From: Candidatus Methanomethylophilaceae archaeon | GTDB taxonomy: Archaea > Thermoplasmatota > Thermoplasmata > Methanomassiliicoccales > Methanomethylophilaceae | Direction: 5' to 3' | Assembly (NCBI GenBank): GCA_017461225.1 | Contig: JAFTYV010000008.1 | Span: 1-64,000, forward strand | Length of the DNA stretch: 64,000 nt | Notes under the pieces: generated by a model | Seen by the model: the letters and a program-made list of their open reading frames with translations, nothing else | Databases searched by the model: none | Told to the model about the DNA's origin: nothing | Translations under genes and position numbers: made by a program | Shown here: positions 1-9,348 of the stretch, piece by piece | Numbering within the stretch: position 1 is the stretch's first letter | How the letters are laid out: every line of letters starts with the position of its first letter

Positions 1-104
1 CCGTCACACATGCTATCGGACACGTCGATCGGGGTATGAGTATTTCATGATTGGCATATACATCCAATAATGTCCCCCTCCCCTTTATTGATATTATAAT
101 ATAG

Positions 105-132
105 TAACGACTTCCGAATTCATTGCACTTTA
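105..132. repeat. left terminal inverted repeat of the IS
   Basis: 28 bases beginning taacgacttcc, identical to the reverse complement of 1873-1900. The stop codon of the transposase (120-122) lies within it. Confidence 0.93.
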
Positions 133-1625
133 GGCTTGTTCTTACTGCCCTTCGGTCTTCCGACCTTCCTCTTGATGGCTTGGGGACGTTCGATGATACC
201 GAGTTCGATGAATGCATCCTCCTGTTTCCTGGTCAGCTTCTTCGGCCTCCATTCGGAGGCCGGTGTGTCCCTCATCATGACACCCTTGTTGAGGAGTTTC
301 ATGTTGTACCTGAACGATCTGCCCCTCAGGCATTCGACCTCGTGGAACGCCTTCCTCAACCTGCACATCATTATCATCGATAGGAAGTTGATGAACTCCG
401 TTCCGATGACCGATTGGTCCGATTCCACCCTGGTCTCATCCAGGGTGAGGATGCGCTTGTAGAACCTGAACAGGACCTCGACCTCCCACCTCTCCTCGTA
501 TGCCGCATAGACGGTCTCCAGAGGTGCATCCAGATCGCACACGAAGACGATGGATCCGAACACCCTCCTCCTGGATTCGAGTTCGGTCGGGTCGTAATCA
601 CGGTGCTTCGACAACCATGCCTTCTCCTCGTTGACCGCCCTGTCCGTGTCCCTGTAGCCGTACAGGAACCTCCCGTCGTGCATACGGACCTTCCGTCCCG
701 CCACCGCGGGACGGTTGGCAAGGGTCCTGTCGGTGCAGAGGACGTTGTACTCGTCGATGACCTTGGAATCCCTGTCCAACGGGATGAGGAAATGCAGGTC
801 GGGGTTGTCCAGGAAGACCTGCTTCGCGGAACCGTACTTGAACCCCCTGTCGGTGATCACCACCCCCCTGTGCACCCGGTTCGATTCTATGAAATCCCTG
901 AAGACCGCCTTGTCTGTGAGGTTCCCGGGATAGACGTTCGCACATACAGGTTCCATCACGTCGACGTCGTATGCCATCATCACCGACACGTCCCTTGTAC
1001 CCGTCTTCAACGCCTTGTGGGAGAAATCCGAGAGGAACGAATCCTCACCCTCGTAGGATTTCAGCATCCCGTCCATTGCGACGAGGTGGTTGGCGGGGAC
1101 CTTGGCGACACGGCCGACCATGAACTTCGTTATGCGCGTGCAGGTGCGTCCGAGATTGTGGAGGAGCTCGCTGATGGTGTCCCTGCCCAGGGCCACACCG
1201 GGATAGAGTATCCGGAGGTAGCTGTTCTCATAGGCATCCTTCGCCTCGTAATCCTTCAGACCGCTCTCAGCCGTCCGAAGGACGGCGAGAGCGTAGATCT
1301 TCTCCGCATCGGCTATGTTGTAGACCTGCAGGAGGTCGTCACGGATGTCCTGCGTCCTGTTGACGATGAGCTGGTACTGCCCCCAGGACAGCATATCGGA
1401 TTCGGCATAGGATATCGGGGGTATCGGATCCTCGGGCAGGGATATGAACATGCCCGATTCTATGTGTCCGATCGTGGGGCCGTCCTTCTGATGCTGCTTC
1501 CCGTTCTCCTTCCAGTATGTCCTCTCCTTCACACCGTATCTGACATCGCCGTTCTTGTCCACGTAACCGTAGACCACCGTCTTCGCCGGACGGGTGACTT
1601 CACGGACTTCCCTGGGCACCTTCAT
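120..1625 (-). CDS. DDE transposase, IS4/IS1634-like
   Basis: Encodes 501 residues, a usual size for IS1634-type enzymes. An RNase H-like DDE catalytic core is visible: Asp185 in AMDGML, Asp259 in VVITDRGF, and Glu383 within the signature Tyr376-x2-Arg379-x3-Glu383-x6-Lys390. That is the YREK spacing used to define the IS4 superfamily. The C-terminus (about 486-497, RKVGRPKGSKNK) resembles an AT-hook and probably helps DNA binding. The frame is intact with no stop or frameshift, so the protein may be active. It would cut and rejoin DNA at the flanking inverted repeats. There is no passenger gene. Confidence 0.9.
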   Translation of the reverse strand: MKVPREVREVTRPAKTVVYGYVDKNGDVRYGVKERTYWKENGKQHQKDGPTIGHIESGMFISLPEDPIPPISYAESDMLSWGQYQLIVNRTQDIRDDLLQVYNIADAEKIYALAVLRTAESGLKDYEAKDAYENSYLRILYPGVALGRDTISELLHNLGRTCTRITKFMVGRVAKVPANHLVAMDGMLKSYEGEDSFLSDFSHKALKTGTRDVSVMMAYDVDVMEPVCANVYPGNLTDKAVFRDFIESNRVHRGVVITDRGFKYGSAKQVFLDNPDLHFLIPLDRDSKVIDEYNVLCTDRTLANRPAVAGRKVRMHDGRFLYGYRDTDRAVNEEKAWLSKHRDYDPTELESRRRVFGSIVFVCDLDAPLETVYAAYEERWEVEVLFRFYKRILTLDETRVESDQSVIGTEFINFLSMIMMCRLRKAFHEVECLRGRSFRYNMKLLNKGVMMRDTPASEWRPKKLTRKQEDAFIELGIIERPQAIKRKVGRPKGSKNKPKVQ

Positions 1626-1640
1626 GGTCTCGATATTCCA

Positions 1641-1683
1641 TAGTGCAATAAAATATATTAATCTATTTATTACACTTTAAATC
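1641..1683. promoter_or_regulatory. transposase promoter flanked by partial copies of the IS end
   Basis: Just upstream of the transposase, an AT-rich TATA-like stretch (aaaatatattaatc, about 1650-1663) is flanked by a 9-base match to the IR core (tagtgcaat, 1641-1649) and by tacactttaaatc (1671-1683), which matches the inner part of the right repeat with one mismatch. Transposase binding there could repress its own promoter; this is inference from sequence similarity. Confidence 0.4.
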
Positions 1684-1872
1684 AACGGGATGGGTATGTG
1701 GAAACATCGTTCCAAGGAGGAAAAATGGGGATTGTACACAGGAAAACGATGTGAAAATCATACGATGATCCGAATCCCAGGATGTCGGAATTGATCAGTA
1801 TTGCAAAAACCGATGCAACAGATGTTCGATCCGAAGAAAACAGTGGGGATTACACCCAAAACATACAGGATT

Positions 1873-1900
1873 TAAAGTGCAATGAATTCGGAAGTCGTTA
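1873..1900. repeat. right terminal inverted repeat of the IS
   Basis: 28 bases, perfect inverted match to 105-132. Confidence 0.93.
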
Positions 1901-1949
1901 TTTTAACTGAATGGAAAAGCTTCGCATCCAACCGGATACGGGGTAAAAC

Positions 1950-1963
1950 GGGGCCGAAGCCCC
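1950..1963 (-). terminator. hairpin after rpl11
   Basis: On the minus strand this is GGGGC-TTCG-GCCCC, a 5-bp stem closed by a TTCG tetraloop, about 10 bases after the rpl11 stop and followed by GTTTTAC. It suggests that transcription of the secE operon ends before the insertion sequence. Confidence 0.5.
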
Positions 1964-1973
1964 TTTGATAGTT

Positions 1974-2444
1974 TCAGAACTGACCGTCGTACTCGCCGGC
2001 CTTGACCGCCTTCTGGAAGTCCTTGGGGTTCTTTCCGTCGATGGTGACTCCGACGGAGACGCAGTTCCCTGCGACCTCGAGGACCTTCGCCTTCAGGTCG
2101 GCTCCGAGAAGATCGTCCTGCTTCATGGTCGCGATCTTCTTCGCCTGGTCGAGTGTGAGGTTTCCGACTTTCTCGGTCCTTGCGTTGTGCGCTCCGCAGT
2201 CGACTCCGAGCTCGCCCTTAATCAGTGCGGACATGGGAGGGGTTCCGACCTTGATGTCGAAGGTCTTGTCATCGTTGATGAGGACCTTGACGGGGACCTT
2301 CATTCCCTCGAATGCTGCGGTCTTCTCGTTGATCTTCGCGATGACCTGACCGATGTTAACTCCTTTGGGACCGAGTGCGGGACCAAGGGGCGGACCTGCG
2401 GAGGCCCTGCCTCCATCAACCAATGCCTCAACAGTATCTACCAT
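1974..2444 (-). CDS. rpl11: 50S ribosomal protein L11
   Basis: 156 residues, full length for archaeal L11. The N-terminal domain carries the conserved GRASAGPPLGPALGPKGVN stretch (about 12-30), which with the C-terminal domain binds the GTPase-associated region of 23S rRNA. The C-terminal half (NLTLDQAKKIATMKQDDLL) is the rRNA-binding part. An AAAGGAG ribosome binding site sits 10 bases before the ATG, inside the end of spt5, so the two are translationally linked. It is the last gene of secE-spt5-rpl11. The L1, L10 and L12 genes that commonly follow in archaea are absent; a hairpin and then an insertion sequence come next. Confidence 0.97.
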   Translation of the reverse strand: MVDTVEALVDGGRASAGPPLGPALGPKGVNIGQVIAKINEKTAAFEGMKVPVKVLINDDKTFDIKVGTPPMSALIKGELGVDCGAHNARTEKVGNLTLDQAKKIATMKQDDLLGADLKAKVLEVAGNCVSVGVTIDGKNPKDFQKAVKAGEYDGQF

Positions 2445-2447
2445 TGC

Positions 2448-3251
2448 TCATTTCTCCTTTTCAAGTACCCTGACACTGTCTCCCTTGACAGTGACAGGAA
2501 TGGGGACCATGGCTTCGATGAGTTCGACGGTGATCTCCTCTTTACCCTGGTCGATCTGCTGCACCCTCGCTTTCTCGCCCTTGAAGGGACCGTTGATGAG
2601 TTCGACGATGTCGCCCTCGACGATTCCAACCACTGCGGACATGGGCGTGAGGTAGGGGCTGATCTCCTCGATGTCCGTCTCCCCGTCGATGAAGGCCCTG
2701 GCCTTTTTGATGTCCCTGGTCTTCTCACGGAGACGATCCGTGTCCATCCCTTCGACGAACACGTATCCTCTGAGTCCTGCTGGACTCAGAATCGCATATA
2801 TATCCTTCTCGCCCTGGTTCGCCCTCTCCTTGGAGTAGAGGTCCCTTGCGACGCTCGCCTCCTGGTCGATCTGGGTCTTGAGGATCTTTATGGACTGCTG
2901 TGCCATCGCCTCGAACACGACGGTCTGTCCGCCCGAGGCCTCTGTGATCTCCACGGTCACGCAGTCCCCGTACCTGGCCCCGTCGGGGCAGATGACCTCG
3001 AGCTTGAACTCCTTGGCGTTCTTGCCGGGGAGGTCGACCGAGATCTCGGGGTTGTTGCGGATCCAGAGCTCGCCCGCCATGGAGTCGTGAAGGATCACGT
3101 CCCATTCAGGGGCATTCTCTGCATCGGGACCAGTGGTGACTGAGAACGAAAGTTTCACACTGGGTGCATCGGCGGCAACGTTCAGGGTCCAGGAACCCTT
3201 GCCTCCGGCAGAAACCCTCCTGAGGCTGTCGTCTGCAACGGTGATGACCAT
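2448..3251 (-). CDS. spt5: transcription elongation factor Spt5 with extra N-terminal domain
   Basis: 267 residues from the ATG at 3251, which has GAGGTG 7 bases upstream; an in-frame GTG at 3260 is less likely. The C-terminal 150 residues are a normal archaeal Spt5: an NGN domain (IKILKTQIDQEASVARDLY through GYVFVEG), which binds RNA polymerase through Spt4, then a KOW domain (EGDIVELINGPFKGEKARV). Archaeal Spt5 is usually about 150 residues. Here about 115 residues precede it, predicted all-beta, with a pattern (WTLNVAAD, LPGKNAKEFKLEV, CPDGARYGDCVTVEI) like the Ig-like NEW3/CARDB-type domains normally seen in secreted proteins. There is no signal peptide. It follows secE closely. Confidence 0.93.
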   Translation of the reverse strand: MVITVADDSLRRVSAGGKGSWTLNVAADAPSVKLSFSVTTGPDAENAPEWDVILHDSMAGELWIRNNPEISVDLPGKNAKEFKLEVICPDGARYGDCVTVEITEASGGQTVVFEAMAQQSIKILKTQIDQEASVARDLYSKERANQGEKDIYAILSPAGLRGYVFVEGMDTDRLREKTRDIKKARAFIDGETDIEEISPYLTPMSAVVGIVEGDIVELINGPFKGEKARVQQIDQGKEEITVELIEAMVPIPVTVKGDSVRVLEKEK

Positions 3252-3261
3252 CGCACGCACC

Positions 3262-3486
3262 TCAGAAATACGTGGGCAGAACGGACATCAGCCACCAGAT
3301 GGCGAATCCGACCGCACCTATGACGACGATTCCGAGTCCTGTGATGTACATCGTCTTGACGTACTCGTCCCTGCTGGGCGTGCGTGCCATCCTGAGGATC
3401 CTACCGTACTTTCCCTTTCCGAAACCGCGGGCTTTGGATTCGAGCTCGTCCTGGAACTCGTATGCCATAGACTCTTCATCTGCCAT
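3262..3486 (-). CDS. secE: protein translocase subunit SecE (Sec61 gamma)
   Basis: 74 residues with an amphipathic charged N-terminal half (RILRMARTPSRDEYVKT) and one C-terminal membrane span (TGLGIVVIGAVGFAIWWLM), the exact architecture of archaeal SecE. The protein clamps SecY in the translocon. GGAGA lies 8 bases before the ATG. It heads the secE-spt5-rpl11 operon, a classic archaeal order. Confidence 0.95.
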   Translation of the reverse strand: MADEESMAYEFQDELESKARGFGKGKYGRILRMARTPSRDEYVKTMYITGLGIVVIGAVGFAIWWLMSVLPTYF

Positions 3487-3532
3487 TTTATCGTTCTCCA
3501 GCCGACGATTCCGCCGACCATTTCCCTTTTTT

Positions 3533-3551
3533 CGTTACCACTGAAGTAACG
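3533..3551. promoter_or_regulatory. inverted repeat in the secE operon leader
   Basis: CGTTAC-7 bases-GTAACG lies between the predicted transcription start and the secE start codon. It could form a leader hairpin or bind a dimeric regulator. Function unknown. Confidence 0.35.
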
Positions 3552-3576
3552 AATAGAGAGATGCCCCCTAATCACG

Positions 3577-3590
3577 TTTTTATTATAAAA
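3577..3590 (-). promoter_or_regulatory. TATA box of the secE-spt5-rpl11 operon
   Basis: Minus-strand TTTTATAATAAAA, about 95 bases before secE. It predicts a leader of about 70 bases, long for this genome, and the leader contains the inverted repeat at 3533-3551. Confidence 0.5.
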
Positions 3591-3615
3591 CTTTCGGACT
3601 TGGCGGACGGCCCCG

Positions 3616-5601
3616 TCATCTGAAGGGCCTCGGCTTCCCCACGGCCGTCACGGTGACCCTCGCCTCCGCCAGGACCTCCCCCGAACGTCCCCACACGGTG
3701 CGGTCGGTGCGCTCAGACCTCGTGGTCACCGATTCGGCCCCGCACGCCTCCAGCAGACCACGCAGGTGGTCCGTCCCCTCGGACCCGATCCACGACAGCG
3801 CCCGGTCCAGGGTCTCGAAGGTCATCGCACCCAGCCTCGAGAACACCTGGAAGCACGACCCCTCCTCGTCGAGGTCCTCCGGCATGACCACGAACTCCAT
3901 GGACTCCATCAGACTGGACGACACCGCCCCGACGGCGTTGCCCACATCGGCGTCCGGCTGCACGATGACCTCGGTGTCGAACATCTCCCCGACCCAGCGC
4001 ATGTACACTCCGGAGGGCGCCCCGATGCCGACGATCGGCTTGTCGACCTTCACCCTGCATCCGAAGTCCCTTCCGTGACGGCCGGTCACCGCCTTCATGA
4101 GCAGGTCCCTGCCCGCGGGACCGAGGTCCGTGGTGCCGAGCTCCTCGTCCAGCAGGTCCTCCATGAGGGCCGTGCCCAGCTTCACCCTGACCGCCTCCCT
4201 CGCCATCGCGACGAAACCCTCCGGATCCGTACCGGCCTTGGCCGCCAGGTACTCCGCCCCGGCCCGCGACGCGTCCGCATCGAAGTCTGTGTACTCCCCG
4301 CCTATGTGGAGGAGGTCCGTGGGGGTGAGCCCTATCCTCTGGACGTAGCCCCTCACGATCATGCCGTGTGTGTCGAAGGATGACGGGTGCACGCCGAGGA
4401 CCGCACCGGCGCGGACGGTGGACACAGGCGATTCGAGTGCCAGGTGCATGAAGGCGATGTCGTGCGGCGCCATGCCGCAGCGGTCCGGGAAGCGGAGCGT
4501 CCTGAACATCTCGTGCCCCAGCATGACCGAGCTGAGGACGGTCGAGCGCTTGGACGGGACCACATCGTGGTCCATCAAGTGGGCCAGGTGCTCCCCCACC
4601 TCCGGCCACCTGGTGGCGGCCACGCAGAGCGGCACGACCCTCTCCGGGTCCACCAGGACGTTACCACGTCCGTTCACCATGATGCGGCTGTCCCCGCCTA
4701 TCCCCGCCGTGGTGATCCTTGCCGCGGTTATGTGCGTGCGCCTCCCCTCTATGACCATGCCCTCGGTGTCCAGACGGGGCCTGCCGTCGCGCAGTACCCC
4801 TATGTCGGTGGTCGTGCCGCCCATGTCCATGACTATCGCGTCGCGGAGACCCGTCAGCCTCATGGCGCCCATCAGACTGGCGGTGGGACCGGACATCACC
4901 GCCTCGATCGGCCTCTCGCGCGCCACGTCCTCCGTCATCATGGAGCCGTTCCCCCTGACGATGAGCAGGGGCGCCCCCACGCGGTACTCGGCCAGGATGG
5001 CGTTCACCGCCCTGATGAGCTCGTCCATGACGGGGATCAGGCGGGCGTTCATCACGCATGTCGACACGCGCTGGTTGAACCCGAGGGACGACGACAGCTC
5101 GTGCCCGCAGACCACCGGGACGCCCAGTATCTCGCGGGCCATGGCCCTGACACGGTTCTCGTGCTCCGGGTTGCGGACGGAGAAGACGGAGTTCACGGCG
5201 AGGGCGTCCACATCCCCGCGGATGGACTCCAAGAAAATGCGCACGGAATCCTCATCCAAAGGCCTCTCCTCGCCGCCGTGGAGGTTGTGCCCACCGGCCA
5301 CCTCGACGGAGCGATCCACATGGACGGAGTCGTCGTAGCCCTTGCCCACGCCGACCAGCGCGACCCTGCACCCCTTCCCCTCGACGACCGAGTTGGTGGC
5401 GAGTGTCGACGAAAGTGCGACCAGACCCACCTCCTCCAGGACGTCGGGATCCATCGAGCCGACGGCACCCCTTATCCCTATGCAGAGGTCCTCCCTGGTC
5501 GTCGGCGACTTGGCCTTCGACACGACCTCCCCGGAGTCGAGGTCCATGATTACTGCGTCCGTGTACGTACCACCCGTGTCTATGCCCAAACCCAACGACA
5601 T
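3616..5601 (-). CDS. hydantoinase/oxoprolinase family ATPase (HyuA-like)
   Basis: 661 residues. The N-terminus GLGIDTGGTYTDAV is the phosphate-binding motif of the ASKHA fold used by hydantoinase/oxoprolinase proteins. A second nucleotide motif, DAIVMDMGGTTTDIGVL, lies near residue 255. The HyuA_N and HyuA core domains are both present. Family members open cyclic amides (hydantoins, 5-oxoproline) with ATP, usually with a HyuB partner. No hyuB is nearby, as in many methanogens where this protein stands alone and its substrate is unknown. The ATG has GGGGAG upstream. Its GC content is notably high. Confidence 0.85.
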   Translation of the reverse strand: MSLGLGIDTGGTYTDAVIMDLDSGEVVSKAKSPTTREDLCIGIRGAVGSMDPDVLEEVGLVALSSTLATNSVVEGKGCRVALVGVGKGYDDSVHVDRSVEVAGGHNLHGGEERPLDEDSVRIFLESIRGDVDALAVNSVFSVRNPEHENRVRAMAREILGVPVVCGHELSSSLGFNQRVSTCVMNARLIPVMDELIRAVNAILAEYRVGAPLLIVRGNGSMMTEDVARERPIEAVMSGPTASLMGAMRLTGLRDAIVMDMGGTTTDIGVLRDGRPRLDTEGMVIEGRRTHITAARITTAGIGGDSRIMVNGRGNVLVDPERVVPLCVAATRWPEVGEHLAHLMDHDVVPSKRSTVLSSVMLGHEMFRTLRFPDRCGMAPHDIAFMHLALESPVSTVRAGAVLGVHPSSFDTHGMIVRGYVQRIGLTPTDLLHIGGEYTDFDADASRAGAEYLAAKAGTDPEGFVAMAREAVRVKLGTALMEDLLDEELGTTDLGPAGRDLLMKAVTGRHGRDFGCRVKVDKPIVGIGAPSGVYMRWVGEMFDTEVIVQPDADVGNAVGAVSSSLMESMEFVVMPEDLDEEGSCFQVFSRLGAMTFETLDRALSWIGSEGTDHLRGLLEACGAESVTTRSERTDRTVWGRSGEVLAEARVTVTAVGKPRPFR

Positions 5602-5718
5602 GTGTCACTCCCCGGGTCCCCGGGGGGTGGTGGAAGCACCCTCGCATCGCGAAGACGGACCCGTGCGCATCCCCCGCCGGTGTCCCGGCCGGGGTGGAAT
5701 TGCGGGTCTCCCAACTAC

Positions 5719-5731
5719 CTAGTTATTTATA
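5719..5731 (+). promoter_or_regulatory. TATA box for the 54-residue protein and UPF0147
   Basis: tagttatttatat, about 45-55 bases before the ATG at 5775. It stands out in an otherwise GC-rich divergent intergenic region (5602-5774). Confidence 0.5.
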
Positions 5732-5774
5732 TGGGTTCCTTGTTCGCCTGATTAGACCCCAGGGGGTATTTGAA

Positions 5775-5939
5775 ATGGAAGAGGTTCTTTGTAACGTAGA
5801 GCTTGTAAAGGAGAACAACGATTTTGTCGTCAAGATCCAGAGCGATCTCGGCGGAGTCAGGGAGTACAGGTCCATGAACTTCGAAGAGGTCCTCGAGCAG
5901 CTCATGCAGGATCTCCAGGAAGAATTCGAGACACTCTGA
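5775..5939 (+). CDS. 54-residue acidic protein of unknown function
   Basis: 54 residues, MEEVLCNVELVKENNDFVVK onward. A longer in-frame start at 5694 would run through the TATA box, so the ATG at 5775 with AGGGGG eight bases before it is preferred. The first half looks like two beta strands and the second half is an acidic helix (NFEEVLEQLMQDLQEEFETL). It is followed 12 bases later by the UPF0147 gene, so the two are probably co-transcribed. I do not recognise a family. Confidence 0.75.
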   Translation: MEEVLCNVELVKENNDFVVKIQSDLGGVREYRSMNFEEVLEQLMQDLQEEFETL

Positions 5940-5951
5940 GGAGGCATCCCT

Positions 5952-6209
5952 ATGGCAGACAAGGTCAAACAGATAACAGACGTCCTCGACATGCTCGCCG
6001 AGGACACATCCATCCCCAGGAACATCAGGAAGGGGGCTACAGACGCGAAGGCCAGGCTTCTCGACACCAAGGAGGCCATGGACGTCCGCGCGACCAGTGC
6101 GATCGTCATCCTCGACGACCTCGCCAACGATCCCAACATACCTCTGCACGGTAGGACGCTCATCTGGAACGTTATCAGCCAGCTCGAGGTAATGAGTCAG
6201 CAGAACTGA
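5952..6209 (+). CDS. UPF0147 family protein
   Basis: 85 residues, the usual length. The all-helical pattern with TSIPRNIRKGATDAK and NDPNIPLHGRTLIWNVIS matches archaeal UPF0147, a widespread archaeal family without an assigned function. TGAGGAGG lies just before the ATG. Second gene of a two-gene unit with the 54-residue protein. Confidence 0.9.
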   Translation: MADKVKQITDVLDMLAEDTSIPRNIRKGATDAKARLLDTKEAMDVRATSAIVILDDLANDPNIPLHGRTLIWNVISQLEVMSQQN

Positions 6210-6268
6210 CGCGAAACCTCAACCAACCCCCTTTCACACAATTTCTCATCGACGGGGATTGATGTGGA

Positions 6269-6288
6269 CCGGGGCCGGAAGGCCCCGG
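6269..6288. terminator. hairpin between UPF0147 and the symporter gene
   Basis: CCGGGGCC-GGAA-GGCCCCGG, an 8-bp stem with a 4-base loop, between two convergent genes. It could stop transcription from either side. Confidence 0.5.
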
Positions 6289-6296
6289 GACCGCCT

Positions 6297-7676
<1,380 letters not shown>

Positions 7677-7711
7677 GTAGAAGAAGGATGAGGGGGCGGA
7701 CCCCCTCGTGA

Positions 7712-8692
7712 TCATTCCCACTCGATGGTGGCGGGCCCCTTGGGGCTCAGGTCGTAGAGAACACGGCACACGCCGGGCACCTCGGCGAGGATGCGGTCTG
7801 CGATCCTGCGGAGGAGGGCGAACTCGACCTCGGGGACGGTGGCGGTCATGGCGTCGACGGTGTTGACGGCACGGATGATGACGGGCCAGTCGAACACGCG
7901 CTTGCCGTCGCGGACACCGGTGGAACGGAAATCGGGGACGACGGTGAAGAACTGCCACACCTTGGACGTGAGGTCGGCCCTGTCGAACTCCTCGCGGAGG
8001 ATCGCATCGGACTCGCGGAGCGCCTCCAGGCGGTCGCGTGTGATCGCACCGAGGCAGCGGACACCGAGTCCGGGTCCGGGGAAGGGCTGGCGGTACACCA
8101 TCGAGGCGGGGAGGCCGAGCGCCTCGCCCACTACACGCACCTCGTCCTTGTACAGGAGGCGCACGGGCTCCACGAGCTCGAACTTCATGTCCTCGGGGAG
8201 GCCGCCCACGTTGTGGTGGGCCTTCACTCCGTCGCTCTCCAGGATGTCGGGGTAGATCGTCCCCTGTGCGAGGAAGGATATGCCCTCGAGCTTGCGGGCC
8301 TCCTCGTCGAAGACCCTGATGAACTCGCCGCCGATGATCTTGCGCTTGGTCTCGGGCTCCTCCACACCTGCGAGGAGGTCGAGGAAACGGTCCGTCGCAT
8401 CCACGTAGACCAGGTTGGCATCCAACTGGTTGCGGAAGACGTCGACGACCTGCTCGCTCTCGCCCTTGCGCATGAGACCGTGGTTGACGTGGACACAGGT
8501 GAGCTGCTTCCCGATGGCCCTGATGAGGAGCGCGGCGACCACGGAGCTGTCGACACCGCCGGACAGCGCCAGGAGAACCTTCCCGTCGCCGACCTGCTGG
8601 CGGATCAGCGCGACCTGCTCGTCGATGAAACCCGCGGCGAGCTCGGGCGTTGTTATGCGGACCATGTCATCCGGACGCTTGTTTGGAAGCAT
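7712..8692 (-). CDS. guaAb: GMP synthase subunit B (PP-loop ATP pyrophosphatase)
   Basis: 326 residues. The PP-loop LLALSGGVDSSVVAALL (about 40-56) activates XMP with ATP, and the C-terminal GMP synthase dimerisation domain is present, ending PKGPATIEWE. Archaea often split GMP synthase: this ATPase works with a separate glutamine amidotransferase (GuaAa), which is not in the window. A strong AAAGGAGG lies about 10 bases before the ATG, and a TATA-like box (about 8764-8771) lies upstream. It sits beside purE, another purine gene, on the same strand. Confidence 0.95.
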   Translation of the reverse strand: MLPNKRPDDMVRITTPELAAGFIDEQVALIRQQVGDGKVLLALSGGVDSSVVAALLIRAIGKQLTCVHVNHGLMRKGESEQVVDVFRNQLDANLVYVDATDRFLDLLAGVEEPETKRKIIGGEFIRVFDEEARKLEGISFLAQGTIYPDILESDGVKAHHNVGGLPEDMKFELVEPVRLLYKDEVRVVGEALGLPASMVYRQPFPGPGLGVRCLGAITRDRLEALRESDAILREEFDRADLTSKVWQFFTVVPDFRSTGVRDGKRVFDWPVIIRAVNTVDAMTATVPEVEFALLRRIADRILAEVPGVCRVLYDLSPKGPATIEWE

Positions 8693-8784
8693 TGAAACCT
8701 ATTCCTCCTTTCTGTGTATCCCGTCTCACAGGACGGGGTCCCAACACCGAGTCGATGCGTTGATGATATAATAGCTTCGTCGTT

Positions 8785-8803
8785 CGGCGGACCCCGTCCG
8801 CCG
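8785..8803 (-). terminator. hairpin after purE
   Basis: CGGCGGAC-3 bases-GTCCGCCG, an 8-bp stem just past the purE stop codon and upstream of the guaAb promoter. It may separate the two purine genes. Confidence 0.45.
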
Positions 8804-8806
8804 GCC

Positions 8807-9286
8807 TCAGCACCCCAACTCCGCACGGACCTTCTCGGAATCCGACAGGACCTTCTCCGCCTGCTCCGCCCTGTACGCCGCGAGGGCATCCGCAAGGGAT
8901 GCGTCCCCGATGGCGAGGATCTCCGCCGCCAGTACGGCGGCGTTGTCGCCACGGTCGAGTCCCACCGCCGCCACCGGGATTCCGGGGGGCATCTGGACCA
9001 CCGAGAGGAGTGCGTCCATGTTGAGGTTGCCGCTCACGGGCACACCGATGACGGGCTTCAGCGTGAACGAAGCGACGACCCCCGGGAGTGCCGCGGAGAG
9101 ACCGGCGATGGCTATGAACACGTCCGCATCGCTGCCCTTGACGAGCTCCTCGACCCTGGCGGGGGTCCTGTGGGCGGACGCGACCGCTATGTCGAACCGG
9201 ATGCCGAACCTCTTGAGGATCGCGATCGCCTTCTCCGCGACGGGGAGATCGCTCTTGCTACCCATTACTATGAAAACCTTGGACAT
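8807..9286 (-). CDS. purE: 5-(carboxyamino)imidazole ribonucleotide mutase
   Basis: 159 residues, full length for PurE. The substrate-binding motifs [13 protein letters not shown] (8-20) and SAHRTP (about 41-46) are intact. The enzyme moves the carboxyl group in purine synthesis to make CAIR. No purK is adjacent, so it may use CO2 and AIR directly as in many archaea (inference). Same strand as guaAb, separated by a hairpin and promoter. Confidence 0.95.
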   Translation of the reverse strand: MSKVFIVMGSKSDLPVAEKAIAILKRFGIRFDIAVASAHRTPARVEELVKGSDADVFIAIAGLSAALPGVVASFTLKPVIGVPVSGNLNMDALLSVVQMPPGIPVAAVGLDRGDNAAVLAAEILAIGDASLADALAAYRAEQAEKVLSDSEKVRAELGC

Positions 9287-9348
9287 GGATGATTGTCATC
9301 GAATGGACGTTAATAAGGTGTCGCAAAGGGGTTTGGGTGTGGTCCCGG

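Larger units (their letters stand above)
105..1900 (-). mobile_element. IS4/IS1634-type insertion sequence, complete
   Basis: The element is bounded by perfect 28-bp inverted repeats (105-132 and 1873-1900) and carries one transposase gene. The transposase stop codon lies inside the left repeat. About 250 bases of AT-rich DNA separate the transposase start from the right repeat. I found no convincing target-site duplication: the bases outside the two ends (atatag on the left, ttttaa on the right) do not match. It sits in the AT-rich intergenic DNA downstream of rpl11. The intact ends and intact reading frame suggest recent or current mobility, which is an inference. Confidence 0.9.

Noticed and set aside
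91-1910. Target-site duplication of the insertion sequence
   Set aside because: The bases outside the two 28-bp ends do not match at any length from 4 to 10.
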